NCBI GenBank assembly: GCA_046290575.1
Contig: JBKAGX010000002.1
Location: 248,001 to 312,000 of the forward strand
DNA length: 64,000 bases
Source of the DNA: JANQQJ01 sp046290575
GTDB lineage: Bacteria > Pseudomonadota > Alphaproteobacteria > SMXS01
Direction of reading: 5' to 3'
Below the pieces are notes generated by a model. It was not told the DNA's origin, did not search any database, and saw only the letters and a program-made list of their open reading frames with translations. Of the stretch, positions 23,139 to 34,861 are shown piece after piece. Each line of letters begins with the position of its first letter. The first letter of the stretch is position 1. The position numbers and the translations under genes are program-made.

Positions 23139-25944
23139 GGCGGCGGCGCCCGCCCAGATCGAAAATTGTTGGTCTGACAACGCGGGCGGACATGATCGTG
23201 CCTCGCGACGCAACGTGGACCGTCTCACCGATGCGCTGTTTCCCTCGAAGCAGCAAGGCAAGGGTTACGGGCGCGGACAGAGCCGCACTATGAAAACTGA
23301 TGGCGACGCGGCCTTCCCGTGCACCCTCTTCGACACCATCCTGCATGATGATGCCGTCTTCCGGTAACAGTCCTTGCTCATCATCACCGCGCAGGGCAAC
23401 CAGTTGCAGGCGGTCGTGTTGTGTGCCCGCAGAGTCCAAGACCGCTTGTTTGCCGATGAAGTCGGCTTTCTTGGGCACATAGGTTCCAGCCAGATCGAGA
23501 TCATAGGGGGTCAGCCCGCGAGGTGCGAGGCGCGGCGTGTCGATCCGCCCCTTTTCAGCGCCGAGACGCGTCAGCGCGTCTTCACCCATCGGGCAAATCC
23601 CGAGCTTGCCGCCGGCCGCCAGCAACGCGTCCCACATGGGCGCGCCGTAATTCGCGGGTACGGCTATCTCGAAGGCCACTTCGCCGATGTTGCTCGTGCG
23701 CGCTATGTGCGCGTGAATGCCGCAGAGTTTGCCCCGCCGAAGCCCCAGAAACGGAAAGGCCGAGGTCGAGACATCAATGTCGCGGTCAAGTTCCAGCAAT
23801 ACCTGGCGGGCCCGTGGCCCCGTCAGCACCAGGGTTGCCCACTGTGCGGATACGGGAACGGCCGCGGCGCGGTAACGTTGTTTGCCTGACGTCAGTTGTG
23901 TGTTGATCCAGTCGAGCACATTCTTTTCGCTGGTGGGTGAGGTGGTCAGAATAAACCGGTCTTTTTGCAACCGTGCCAGCACGCCGTGTTCCAGGATGCC
24001 GCCATTCTGGTCCAGCAAACGAACATAGTGGACCGAATCGACAGGGAATGGCTCGAGCGTCTCACAGCAGAGATACTCCATCAGGGCCAGCGAGTCCGGG
24101 CCGCGAACTTCTACCTTTGAAAGCGCGGACAGGTCTATCGCGGCAACCCCCATGCGGGCAGCGGCCATCTCAGCGGCAACCGCCAGCTCAGCATCGCCAT
24201 TGTCTCGCTGGTAATATGCAGGCGTAAGCCACCCGCCTTTCACGGCAAAGGCGGCTCTGTGGTCTGCATGCCAGGCATGGGCGGGCAGCAGGCGACGGCT
24301 CGGCTTTGGCGGTGTTTGGGCAACGTCAATCACCGGCGACAGATCGGGTTCGTCCATGCCGTAGAGCTGTAGATCCTGCAACGGGGAGCTTATAGGCGCA
24401 CGACCGTTTAGCGCGGCTGGCGTCACATCGCCGGTCGTGATGTCGCGGCGCCGGTCCACCCATTGCTTCGTTCGGTTGCCCAGCCCGGCCTTCGGTGTTT
24501 CCCAGAATGGCTGCAGGTGGATGTCATCCGCACCGGTTTCTGGCGCTGTGTCGCTCTGCGGAGATGCATCAAATCCCAACGCGCGGGCTGCTGACTGGCC
24601 TGCGGCACGTCCGGACCGGACAGCATGTTCCAGTGAAAAATTGCCGGTAACCGCTCCTGCTATATGATCAATCTTGCCCGTATTGTCCGGGGTTAGTGCG
24701 GCGACCGCCTGATTAAGGGAAACGCTTCCGCCAGCCTGTGCCAGCAGTTCAGTCCGCGGATTGAACCCACCGCAAACCGCCAACACGCTACAGTCCAGGG
24801 ATGACAAGGGGGTTGCCAATGCCGTGCCATCAGTGCGCATCAGTTCAACACCCGCAACGCTGGTGTCTCCGTGAACCTTCTTGATTATCGCGCCGCCGAC
24901 GAGATTGAGGCCACGATCGCAAAGCTGGGCGACGCTGTTGGCGTCCAACTCGCGGCGGCAGTCGACAACGGCTGCGACGTCGATACCTTCTTCTTGCATT
25001 TGACAAGCCGCAACATGGCCGCGGTCATTGTTGGTGAAGATCGCCACCGGACCGCTTGCGGGTATCAGGCTGAAACGGCGCGCATAGGTCATGACCGAAC
25101 TCGCCAGCATGACGCCGGGCCGATCGTTGTCCGGAAAAACCAGGGGGCGCTCGCGCGTACCGGAGGCGAGGACGATCTGACGGGTGATGAGTGTGCGAAG
25201 CTGATAGCGGCGGCCTGAGGCCGGTGCCTCCTCACCCGAAACGTCGGGGCGGGTTTCGACCAGGCGAACATGACCATCATCATCGAAGTCGAGCGCAAGG
25301 GTCCTGGTCAGGACCTCAACGTCTTGAAGTGCGTGCAGCCGTGCAAGTGTATCCCTTAGCCAGGCATCGGATGGCGCATCGTCGATTGCGCCTTTACACC
25401 AGTGCAGGCTGCCGCCGGGCCGGGGCTGTTCGTCGACGACCAGCACACGGGCGCCGGCTTCTCCCGCAGCGAGGGCGGCATTCAGCCCCGCAGGCCCGGC
25501 GCCGACAATCAGCACGTCGCAGTGATCGAAGGCGGAACTGGCCGCGTATTTGCGGCGAAGCGGTTCATGAACAGGGGTCTCGATGGTTTTACGCTTCCGA
25601 AAACCGCGCACCCGGTCGATCAGGCTTGGTGGTGGCCAGTCCAGAATGCTCCTGGCTGACAGACCTTCGTAGAGATCAACCAGGGGGGCGAGGACACGTC
25701 GCGCAGCGCCATCCTCATCCAGGGTTACGAAGGCACTTTGGTCCTCCGGACCAGCCGCCATAATGCCCCGGGGCCGGTTGTAGCGAACACTACGGCCCAG
25801 CAGATCGGCGCCGTTGGCCAACAGCGCCGAAGCCAGGGTATCGCCGGCATAGCCAAGGCATGGCTTGCCGTTGAAACTGAAGCTCAAAGGACGGGAGCGG
25901 TCGATCCAACCGCCGCGGTCCCGCCTTCGCATCAACGCAGGCAT
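23131..25944 (-). CDS. soxA: Sarcosine oxidase alpha subunit-like protein
   Basis: This 937-residue protein has the alpha-subunit layout. An N-terminal ferredoxin-like segment (FSFNGKPCLGYAGDTLASALL) is followed by a NAD/FAD-binding Rossmann core beginning CDVLIVGAGPAGLN (GxGxxG near 148). A second nucleotide-binding part contains GGFNPRTELLAQAGG. From about residue 560 there is a GcvT-like, THF-binding domain (KGGWLTPAYYQRDNG to GKQRIGETVHVASRGTI). In the tetramer, SoxB holds the demethylating FAD/FMN site and SoxA delivers the methylene group to THF. The expected soxB and soxD genes are not upstream; the next gene is divergent. The enzyme may pair with a distant SoxBD or another dehydrogenase. 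Confidence 0.9.
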   Translation of the reverse strand: MPALMRRRDRGGWIDRSRPLSFSFNGKPCLGYAGDTLASALLANGADLLGRSVRYNRPRGIMAAGPEDQSAFVTLDEDGAARRVLAPLVDLYEGLSARSILDWPPPSLIDRVRGFRKRKTIETPVHEPLRRKYAASSAFDHCDVLIVGAGPAGLNAALAAGEAGARVLVVDEQPRPGGSLHWCKGAIDDAPSDAWLRDTLARLHALQDVEVLTRTLALDFDDDGHVRLVETRPDVSGEEAPASGRRYQLRTLITRQIVLASGTRERPLVFPDNDRPGVMLASSVMTYARRFSLIPASGPVAIFTNNDRGHVAACQMQEEGIDVAAVVDCRRELDANSVAQLCDRGLNLVGGAIIKKVHGDTSVAGVELMRTDGTALATPLSSLDCSVLAVCGGFNPRTELLAQAGGSVSLNQAVAALTPDNTGKIDHIAGAVTGNFSLEHAVRSGRAAGQSAARALGFDASPQSDTAPETGADDIHLQPFWETPKAGLGNRTKQWVDRRRDITTGDVTPAALNGRAPISSPLQDLQLYGMDEPDLSPVIDVAQTPPKPSRRLLPAHAWHADHRAAFAVKGGWLTPAYYQRDNGDAELAVAAEMAAARMGVAAIDLSALSKVEVRGPDSLALMEYLCCETLEPFPVDSVHYVRLLDQNGGILEHGVLARLQKDRFILTTSPTSEKNVLDWINTQLTSGKQRYRAAAVPVSAQWATLVLTGPRARQVLLELDRDIDVSTSAFPFLGLRRGKLCGIHAHIARTSNIGEVAFEIAVPANYGAPMWDALLAAGGKLGICPMGEDALTRLGAEKGRIDTPRLAPRGLTPYDLDLAGTYVPKKADFIGKQAVLDSAGTQHDRLQLVALRGDDEQGLLPEDGIIMQDGVEEGAREGRVAISFHSAALSAPVTLALLLRGKQRIGETVHVASRGTIMSARVVRPTIFDLGGRRRHG

Positions 25945-26103
25945 GGTGTCGGCTTCCTACAAGGCATGGGAATATCCCAGCGGTGGCACTTGACGTTGGC
26001 TCCTGCAAACTGTTTTAACCGATTGTCGAACGGGAGAACACCATCTCTGCCCGTTCAATCCAATACATAAGCAATTCAAAGAAGTCAGGTCAGGGGAATT
26101 CGC
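25945..26103. promoter_or_regulatory. Divergent promoter region between soxA and the FadB-like gene
   Basis: This 159-bp gap separates two divergent operons. TGGGA-ATA-TCCCA (25967-25979) is a small inverted repeat 23 bp upstream of soxA and could be an operator. AGGGGAAT precedes the ATG at 26104 as a ribosome-binding site. I find no convincing -35/-10 pair or riboswitch-like fold. Confidence 0.4.
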
Positions 26104-28205
<2,102 letters not shown>

Positions 28206-28206
<1 letters not shown>

Positions 28207-29573
28207 TGCGGTTCGTCTGCGTTCTGGCCGCGACGCTGGCGGCAGTCGGGTTCACATCACCGGCGACCGCCGCGCCGTTGCCGGATGGATCGTTTCAGAT
28301 TGCGCAAGCCCCGCGTCCGCTTGTCTCGGGCGAACGCGTGCGGGTGAAGAAAATCGCCCGCGATATTGAAAGCGCCATGCAGACGATGGATCAGGGCGGT
28401 GTCGAGCCATTCCAGGACCCTGCCTATGTCCAGAAGTGGCAGCAATCCGCGGACCGGTTTAGGACGGCGCTGAAGCGCTATCCGCAGATGGATGATCCGG
28501 ACGTGCAGGCGGCTCATGCCAAGCTGCAGGAAATGGACAATATGATCGCCTTCGGCACGGGCCAGGGGGCCAAACAAACCGCCGAACTGGGCGACGTTCA
28601 GGCCATTCTCGCCAATATCGAGCAGAGCCTGCGAGGCAGCCGCGCTTTGCACTGGTTGCCAGCACCCTTTGATGATGCTGAAGCGGCTGCGTGGATACAA
28701 GGGCAGGCCAAGGCAAAGCGTACCGCCAGAGCCGCACTTGCCGAACTCGAACGCATTGCACCCACAGCGCATCTTCCCCTGACACGCGGGACGGTCAGTC
28801 AGGGCGCTGCTTATGACAAGCAGGACCTGGACCGCCTGTTTCGGTTTGCGCAAAGCATCGACAACGATGTCGATGACGCGATGAAACAAACGTTGGATAA
28901 TTTGAAGCTTCAGTTCGAGGTGCAAGACGACACCCTGAATTACTACCGCGAGCTTGATCCGGAAGACGAATCGGATCGGATGAATGCGTTTCTGGGCGAA
29001 AACTCGGAAGCTGAAATCTACAGCGGCCTTGACCGTGAGCTGGCGACGGCGGAATCGCTGGCAGCGTACCAGCGTGCGTTCGGAGAGGAGCCTACTGCGG
29101 CGATCCAGGGCCGTATTGATGAAATCAAAGGACTGCGTAAGACCTATGCAGAAAACCGCCTAGACGCATTAGGCGATTCCAAGCTGCCGGATCCCAAGAG
29201 CAAGGATTCCAAACGGATCGCCATCGCCAAGCAGATTCTCGCCGAACCCAGTTATGAGTTTGGCAAGCACGGCCCCATCGTGTTGACAACCAAGGATATC
29301 GTTGACCGTGAGAAGCAGGTAAGCCGGGCAGAGATCAAGGATGTGGATGTCAGCCTGTCCGGCGACATCACCCTGTCGGGCACCGAAACAACCTGGAATT
29401 ACAAGTGGGAAGAGTTCAAGTTCGCCACACCGATCCAGGCGGATAATGGGGATTGGCACATTTGGTGGATCACGGCGATGAAGTACTCGTCGGGTTGGGA
29501 ACGCACGCCCATTGGCGAGTGGGTTTCGGGCCGGTCCACCAAAGGCAGTCTGATTCTGGAGGACAATTTCTAG
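28206..29573 (+). CDS. Exported hypothetical protein, coupled to the FadB-like gene
   Basis: I do not recognise this 455-residue protein. It has a signal peptide (MRFVCVLAATLAAVGFTSPATAAP) and a mostly helical acidic body (for example VKKIARDIESAMQTM; RFRTALKRYPQ; AQSIDNDVDDAMKQTL). The C-terminal 100 residues look beta-rich and contain many Trp (TTWNYKWEEFKFATPIQADNG; DWHIWWITAMKYSSGWERTP). The two parts suggest a helical scaffold with a ligand-binding end. Its ATG shares one base with the stop TGA of the upstream gene (TGATG), so it is translated with a cytoplasmic beta-oxidation enzyme, an odd pairing for an exported protein. Confidence 0.72.
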
Positions 29574-29652
29574 GAGCCGCTGTAGCCCGCTCACAGATGG
29601 CCTCACTCATTTGTCATTTTCCGGTGCTGACCGGTCCGTCCATATTGCGCCC

Positions 29653-31062
29653 ATGCAAAAGCTGAACACGGATATCTGTGTGATCGGGGCCGGGTCGGCC
29701 GGTCTGTCTGTTGCCGCCGGTGCTTCTCAAATGGGCGCCAGGGTGGTCCTGATCGAAAAAGGCGAAATGGGTGGCGATTGCCTGAACACAGGCTGTGTGC
29801 CCTCCAAGGCGCTGCTCACGGCAGGTAAAGCTGCGCAGCATGGCCGGGATGCAGGCAGGTTTGGTGTCGATTTTGAAGAACCTGTCATCGACTTCGAGGC
29901 CGTCCATGACCACGTCCATGATGTGATCGCGCAGATCGCACCGCATGATTCTGTCGAGCGGTTTGAAGGTCTGGGCGTCACCGTGATCCAGGAAGCAGCG
30001 CGCTTCATTGGCGCCGATGCGTTGATGGCCGGTGACACGCAGGTCAAAGCCAAGCGCTTTGTCATCGCCACAGGCTCACGCGCCTCCGTGCCGCCAATCC
30101 CGGGCATCAAGGACACGCCCTATCTGACCAACGAGACCATCTTTACCCTGACGCAACGCCCGGCCCATCTGATTATTATCGGCGGCGGCCCAATCGGCTG
30201 CGAGATGGCGCAGGCCCACCGTCGGCTGGGGTGCCGGGTGACGCTGCTGGAGCGCGACGTGATCATGCCGAAGGACGACCCTGAACTGGTCGAAATCATC
30301 CGCCGGCGATTGATCAAAGAAGGCATCGATCTCCGCGAAAACGCATCGGTCGAACAGATTTCCGGTGCCGATAGTGCGGTTGATGTAACCGTTGACGGCG
30401 AGACGGTATCAGGCTCCCATCTGTTGGTTGCCGCCGGACGCCAGGCGTCGGTTGACGGGCTGGGGCTTGAGGAAGCCCGCGTGGATTACGACGCCAAGGG
30501 CATCAAGGTCGACGCGAGGCTGCGCACGTCAAACAAGAAGATTTTTGCGATTGGCGACGTGGCCGGTGGCTATCAATTCACCCATCAGGCCGGCTACCAC
30601 GCCGGGATCGTGGTACAGAACATTCTGTTTCGGCTCCCCGCAAAGTCCGATGATTCGACGCTCCCCTGGGTGACCTATACTGACCCCGAATTGGCGCATG
30701 TCGGGCTGAACGCAGAACAACTTCAGGAACAGGACCCCAAAGGCACCGTTGTCTCGGTCCCGTATGAAGGCAATGACCGGGCCAAGGCGGAGCGTGAAAC
30801 CGAGGGCATGGTGAAAGTCATGATCGGCGGCGATGGGCGTATCAAGGGCGCGAGCATTGTCGGCAAGGATGCCGGTAATCTGATTCAGCCCTGGGTGCTG
30901 GCGATGAGTCAGAAGATGAAAATTCGCGCCATGACCGGCTTCCGCGCGCCTTATCCGACGCTTGGAGAGCTGAATAAAGGTGCTGCGTCAGAGTACTTCA
31001 AACCCCGCCTGTTTTCCGAAACAACGCGGCGGATTGTAAGGTTTTTGCTGCGTCTTCCCTGA
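29653..31062 (+). CDS. Pyridine nucleotide-disulfide oxidoreductase (dihydrolipoamide dehydrogenase / mercuric reductase-like)
   Basis: This 469-residue flavoprotein has the class I disulfide-reductase layout. FAD binding is shown by DICVIGAGSAGLS (residues 7-19) and the redox-active pair by GGDCLNTGCVPSKAL (Cys43, Cys48). NAD(P) binding is in LIIIGGGPIGCEMAQAHRRLG. AIGDVAGGYQFTHQA is the second FAD motif. The C-terminal interface domain ends FLLRLP and lacks the His-Pro-Glu of lipoamide dehydrogenases and the Cys pair of MerA. It is therefore a MerA/Lpd-like enzyme of unknown substrate. The ATG at 29653 begins the conserved region; in-frame sequence upstream is unlike the family. It sits 25 bp upstream of an ArsM-like gene. 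Confidence 0.85.
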   Translation: MQKLNTDICVIGAGSAGLSVAAGASQMGARVVLIEKGEMGGDCLNTGCVPSKALLTAGKAAQHGRDAGRFGVDFEEPVIDFEAVHDHVHDVIAQIAPHDSVERFEGLGVTVIQEAARFIGADALMAGDTQVKAKRFVIATGSRASVPPIPGIKDTPYLTNETIFTLTQRPAHLIIIGGGPIGCEMAQAHRRLGCRVTLLERDVIMPKDDPELVEIIRRRLIKEGIDLRENASVEQISGADSAVDVTVDGETVSGSHLLVAAGRQASVDGLGLEEARVDYDAKGIKVDARLRTSNKKIFAIGDVAGGYQFTHQAGYHAGIVVQNILFRLPAKSDDSTLPWVTYTDPELAHVGLNAEQLQEQDPKGTVVSVPYEGNDRAKAERETEGMVKVMIGGDGRIKGASIVGKDAGNLIQPWVLAMSQKMKIRAMTGFRAPYPTLGELNKGAASEYFKPRLFSETTRRIVRFLLRLP

Positions 31063-31087
31063 TCGCAGCTTTCAAGGAGCCACCTGA

Positions 31088-32218
31088 ATGAACAAGGAAG
31101 TTACCGACATTGTCCGCGACCGCTATGCCAGCGGCGCCGACGCGTGCGAGAGCAATTTGTGCTGCGCGGTGGATTATGATCCCAAATACCTTGAGGTCAT
31201 TCCCGAAGAGGTCATTGAGCGCGACTATGGCTGCGGCGATCCGTCACGTTTTGTGCAAGAGGGTGAAACCGTCCTCGATCTGGGGTCGGGGACCGGAAAG
31301 ATTTGCTTCATCGCCAGCCAACTGGTCGGCGCTGAAGGCAAGGTCATCGGCGTCGATATGACCGATGAAATGCTTGCGGTGGCGCGCGAGGCCGCGCCCG
31401 TCGTCGCCGAGCGGATCGGTTATGGCAATGTCGAGTTCCGGCGCGGCAAGATTCAGGATCTTCGGACCAGTCTGGATGCGGTTGACGCGCTTTTGGCCGA
31501 CAGACCGGTGATCAGTGCGGCTGATTACGAGGCGCTGCAGGGGGCCATCGCCGAACAGGGCAGGACCGACCCGCTGGTCGCAGATGATTCAGTCGATCTG
31601 ATCGTCAGCAATTGCGTGCTCAATCTGGTCAGCGATGGCGAAAAGCGTCAGCTGTTCGAGGAGATGTTCCGGGTGCTGAAGAAAGGGGGCCGGATCGCCA
31701 TCGCGGATATCGTCTCCGACGAAGACTCGCCGGACCATCTGAAGAATGACCCGACGCTTTGGAGCGGCTGTGTGTCCGGCGCCATGACGGAGCATGGGTT
31801 TATCCAGCTGCTCGAAGAGGTCGGGTTTTACGGCATGCAGATCGAAACCTATGAGCCGGAGCCCTGGCAGGTGGTCGAGGGGATCGAATACCGCTCTGTT
31901 ACGGTTATGGCCTGGAAAGGCAAGCAGGGCCCGTGTATCGAGAAAAACCAGGCGGTGATCTATCGGGGCCCCTGGAAAACCGTCGAGGACGACGACGGCC
32001 ATGTCTTCCACCGGGGTCAGCGCATGGCCGTGTGCGAGAAGACGTTTGACATCATGGGGCGCGAACCCTACGTCGAACATGTCATTCCGGTGCCGTCGGC
32101 GCTTCCGGTCACGACGTCGGACGAGTTTGATTGCGCGCGTCCAACTGTGCGTTCGCCAGAGGAAACCAAGTCCGGCCTGCCGAAAATGACAAGCGAGCCC
32201 CAGTCGAGTTGCTGTTAG
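31088..32218 (+). CDS. ArsM-like SAM-dependent methyltransferase
   Basis: This 376-residue protein carries the SAM motif VLDLGSGTGKICFIASQL (residues 62-79). It also has the three cysteines typical of As(III) methyltransferase ArsM: Cys49 in YGCGDPS, Cys176 in SNCVLNL and Cys228 in WSGCVSGA. They correspond to the arsenic-binding cysteines of ArsM. Unusual features are an insertion of about 40 residues (130-165) before the VDLIVSNCV motif and a long C-terminal extension ending in SSCC. It may methylate arsenite or act in organoarsenical synthesis. The flavoprotein upstream may be its reductant partner (inference). AAGGAG lies upstream of the ATG. Confidence 0.82.
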   Translation: MNKEVTDIVRDRYASGADACESNLCCAVDYDPKYLEVIPEEVIERDYGCGDPSRFVQEGETVLDLGSGTGKICFIASQLVGAEGKVIGVDMTDEMLAVAREAAPVVAERIGYGNVEFRRGKIQDLRTSLDAVDALLADRPVISAADYEALQGAIAEQGRTDPLVADDSVDLIVSNCVLNLVSDGEKRQLFEEMFRVLKKGGRIAIADIVSDEDSPDHLKNDPTLWSGCVSGAMTEHGFIQLLEEVGFYGMQIETYEPEPWQVVEGIEYRSVTVMAWKGKQGPCIEKNQAVIYRGPWKTVEDDDGHVFHRGQRMAVCEKTFDIMGREPYVEHVIPVPSALPVTTSDEFDCARPTVRSPEETKSGLPKMTSEPQSSCC

Positions 32219-32227
32219 TTAGGACAT

Positions 32228-34861
32228 ATGGACCAGCCCACCCCCCAAACCATTCGCCTTCAGGATTATCAGCCTCCGCGTTACGCCATCGACCATACCG
32301 ACCTTCGGTTTGAGCTGGGAGAGGAGGCTACGCTTGTCACCTCCACGCTCAAGATCCGCCGGATCGGTGAGCCCGGTCCGCTGGTGCTGGATGGCGAGGA
32401 TCTGGAACTGGTATCCGTTTCAGTCGATGGCCGCGCGCTGGAAGACAATGACTTTCAGAAGGGGCTGACCAATCTGACGTTCGACCCTGGTGTCGCTGCC
32501 ACGGTTGAAATCGTTACGCGCATCAAGCCGCAGGACAACACCCAGCTCTCCGGGCTCTACAAATCCAGCGGCGTTTTCTGCACACAGTGCGAGGCCGAGG
32601 GTTTCCGGCGGATCACCTACTATATGGACCGCCCGGATGTGCTCTCGGTCTTCCGGGCCACGATTGTTGGGGACAAAGCCAAGTACCCGGTGTTGCTGTC
32701 CAACGGCAATCTGGTGGCGAGCCGGGACGGCGAAGGTGGTCAGCACATTGCTGTCTGGGAGGACCCGTTCCCCAAGCCTTGCTATCTGTTTGCGCTGGTA
32801 GCTGGCGATCTGGCGGTGATTGAAGACAAGTTTACCACCATGTCGGGCCGCGACGTTGACCTGCGCATCTATACAATCCCGGAAGATCAGACGAAGTGCA
32901 CCCATGCGATGGAGTCGCTGATCAAGTCCATGCGCTGGGACGAAGAAACCTACGGCCTGGAGTATGATCTTGAGGTCTACAACATCGTCGCCGTGCGGGA
33001 TTTCAATATGGGCGCGATGGAAAACAAGAGCCTGAACGTTTTCAACACCGCCTATGTGCTGGCGACGCCCGAGACCGCGACCGACATGAATTTCGCAGGA
33101 ATCGAAAGCGTCATCGCGCATGAATATTTTCACAATTGGACCGGCAACCGCGTCACCTGCCGCGACTGGTTCCAGCTCAGTCTGAAAGAAGGCCTGACGG
33201 TTTTCCGCGACCAGCAGTTTTCCGCCGATATGCAGTCGGCGGCGGTGCAGCGGATTGAGGATGTAAGGGCGCTGCGGGCCCGTCAGTTTCCGGAAGATGC
33301 TGGGCCCCTCGCACACCCCGTGCGGCCTGAATCCTACATTGAAATCAATAATTTCTATACCTCAACGGTCTATGAAAAGGGCGCAGAAGTCATCCGGATG
33401 ATGCACACCCTGCTGGGGGCGGAGAATTTCCGTAAAGGCATGGATTTGTACTTCGAACGGCATGACGGCACCGCGGCCACGGTCGAGGATTTCGCCGGTG
33501 CGATGCAGGATGCATCGGGCATTGACCTGACCCATTTCAGGCGCTGGTACAGCCAGGCCGGAACGCCGCATCTGGAGGTTCGTGGGGAGCACGATGCCAA
33601 TGCTGGAACCTATGCGTTGACTGTCAGGCAGAAGACCAAACCGACACCCGGGCAGCCGCAGAAAGACCCTCTGCACATCCCCTTGGCACTCGGCCTGCTT
33701 GATCCGCAAGGCGAACAACTGCCCCTGACCCTGCAGGGAGAGAACCAGGGGCCTGAAAGCCGGGTGCTTAGCGTCACCGAGGCCGAGCAGACATTTACGT
33801 TTACAGGGGTGACGGAGAAACCTGTCCCGTCGCTACTGCGTGGGTTTTCCGCGCCGGTGACACTGGACGCCGGTTATACGCGTGACGAACTGGCGTTCCT
33901 GTCGGGTAACGATCCTGACCCCTTTGCACGCTGGGAAGCGGGGCAAACCCTGGCGACCCAGGTTATGCTCGATCTCGTTGACGACCATGCAGCCGGCCGG
34001 ACGCTGAACCTTGATGAAGGGTTTGTGCAGGCGATTGCCGCAACGCTTGAAGATTCCGCGCTGGATCAAGCGTTCGTGGCGCTGGCGATCACATTGCCCA
34101 GCCAGGCCTATCTGGCGCAGCAAATGAAGGTCATTGACGTCGATGGCATCGAAGCGGCGCATGATTTTGTCCGCACGACCCTGTCGGATCGCCTGCATGA
34201 AAAGTTTGCCGCGATCTATCAGGTCCTGAATATCCCTGAATCCTATCGGTTCGATGCGGAGTCGGTCGGGCGGCGCAGCCTGAAGAATGCCTGCCTGTCC
34301 TATTTGATGCAGCGGCCCGCCCCCGAACAGGTGATGCTTGTGGTCGATCAGTTCCGCACCGCCGATAACATGACGGACAGCGTGGCCGCGCTCAGCATCC
34401 TTGCCAATACAGAGGTGCCGCAACGGGATGAGGCACTCGCTGAATTCTACGAACGTTGGTCCGGCGATCCGCTGGTGGTCGACAAATGGCTGGGCGTGCA
34501 GGCGATGTCGATCCTGCCGGACACGCTGGAGCGCGTGCGAACGCTGATGGGGCATGAGGCGTTCTCTCTCAGGAATCCCAACAAGGTTCGTGCCCTGATC
34601 GGATCGTTCAGCCACGGCAATCAGCCGCGGTTCAATGATTCAGACGGCGGTGGCTACGCCCTATTGGCTGATGTTGTACTCGAGCTGGACGGCGCCAACC
34701 CGCAGGTGGCGGCACGGCTGATGGGGGCGTTCAACCAGTGGCGGCGCTTCGACAAGAACCGCCAGGCGTTGATGCGCGACCAGATTGAACGGGTCGTCTC
34801 AGAGCAGGACCTGTCTAAAGACGTCTATGAGATTGCATCGAAGGCGCTCGCCGACCTCTAA
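32228..34861 (+). CDS. pepN: Aminopeptidase N (M1 family)
   Basis: This 877-residue zinc aminopeptidase removes N-terminal residues from peptides in the cytoplasm. GAMEN is the substrate-anchoring motif. HEYFH with the distant glutamate, His298-Glu299-x2-His302...Glu321, gives the zinc ligands and general base, one residue off from E. coli PepN (297-320). The following YEKGAEVIRMMH has the catalytic Tyr region. The C-terminal Ig-like and helical domains are complete, as in E. coli (870 residues). No signal peptide is present. The stop overlaps the stop of the convergent gene by four bases. Confidence 0.97.
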   Translation: MDQPTPQTIRLQDYQPPRYAIDHTDLRFELGEEATLVTSTLKIRRIGEPGPLVLDGEDLELVSVSVDGRALEDNDFQKGLTNLTFDPGVAATVEIVTRIKPQDNTQLSGLYKSSGVFCTQCEAEGFRRITYYMDRPDVLSVFRATIVGDKAKYPVLLSNGNLVASRDGEGGQHIAVWEDPFPKPCYLFALVAGDLAVIEDKFTTMSGRDVDLRIYTIPEDQTKCTHAMESLIKSMRWDEETYGLEYDLEVYNIVAVRDFNMGAMENKSLNVFNTAYVLATPETATDMNFAGIESVIAHEYFHNWTGNRVTCRDWFQLSLKEGLTVFRDQQFSADMQSAAVQRIEDVRALRARQFPEDAGPLAHPVRPESYIEINNFYTSTVYEKGAEVIRMMHTLLGAENFRKGMDLYFERHDGTAATVEDFAGAMQDASGIDLTHFRRWYSQAGTPHLEVRGEHDANAGTYALTVRQKTKPTPGQPQKDPLHIPLALGLLDPQGEQLPLTLQGENQGPESRVLSVTEAEQTFTFTGVTEKPVPSLLRGFSAPVTLDAGYTRDELAFLSGNDPDPFARWEAGQTLATQVMLDLVDDHAAGRTLNLDEGFVQAIAATLEDSALDQAFVALAITLPSQAYLAQQMKVIDVDGIEAAHDFVRTTLSDRLHEKFAAIYQVLNIPESYRFDAESVGRRSLKNACLSYLMQRPAPEQVMLVVDQFRTADNMTDSVAALSILANTEVPQRDEALAEFYERWSGDPLVVDKWLGVQAMSILPDTLERVRTLMGHEAFSLRNPNKVRALIGSFSHGNQPRFNDSDGGGYALLADVVLELDGANPQVAARLMGAFNQWRRFDKNRQALMRDQIERVVSEQDLSKDVYEIASKALADL

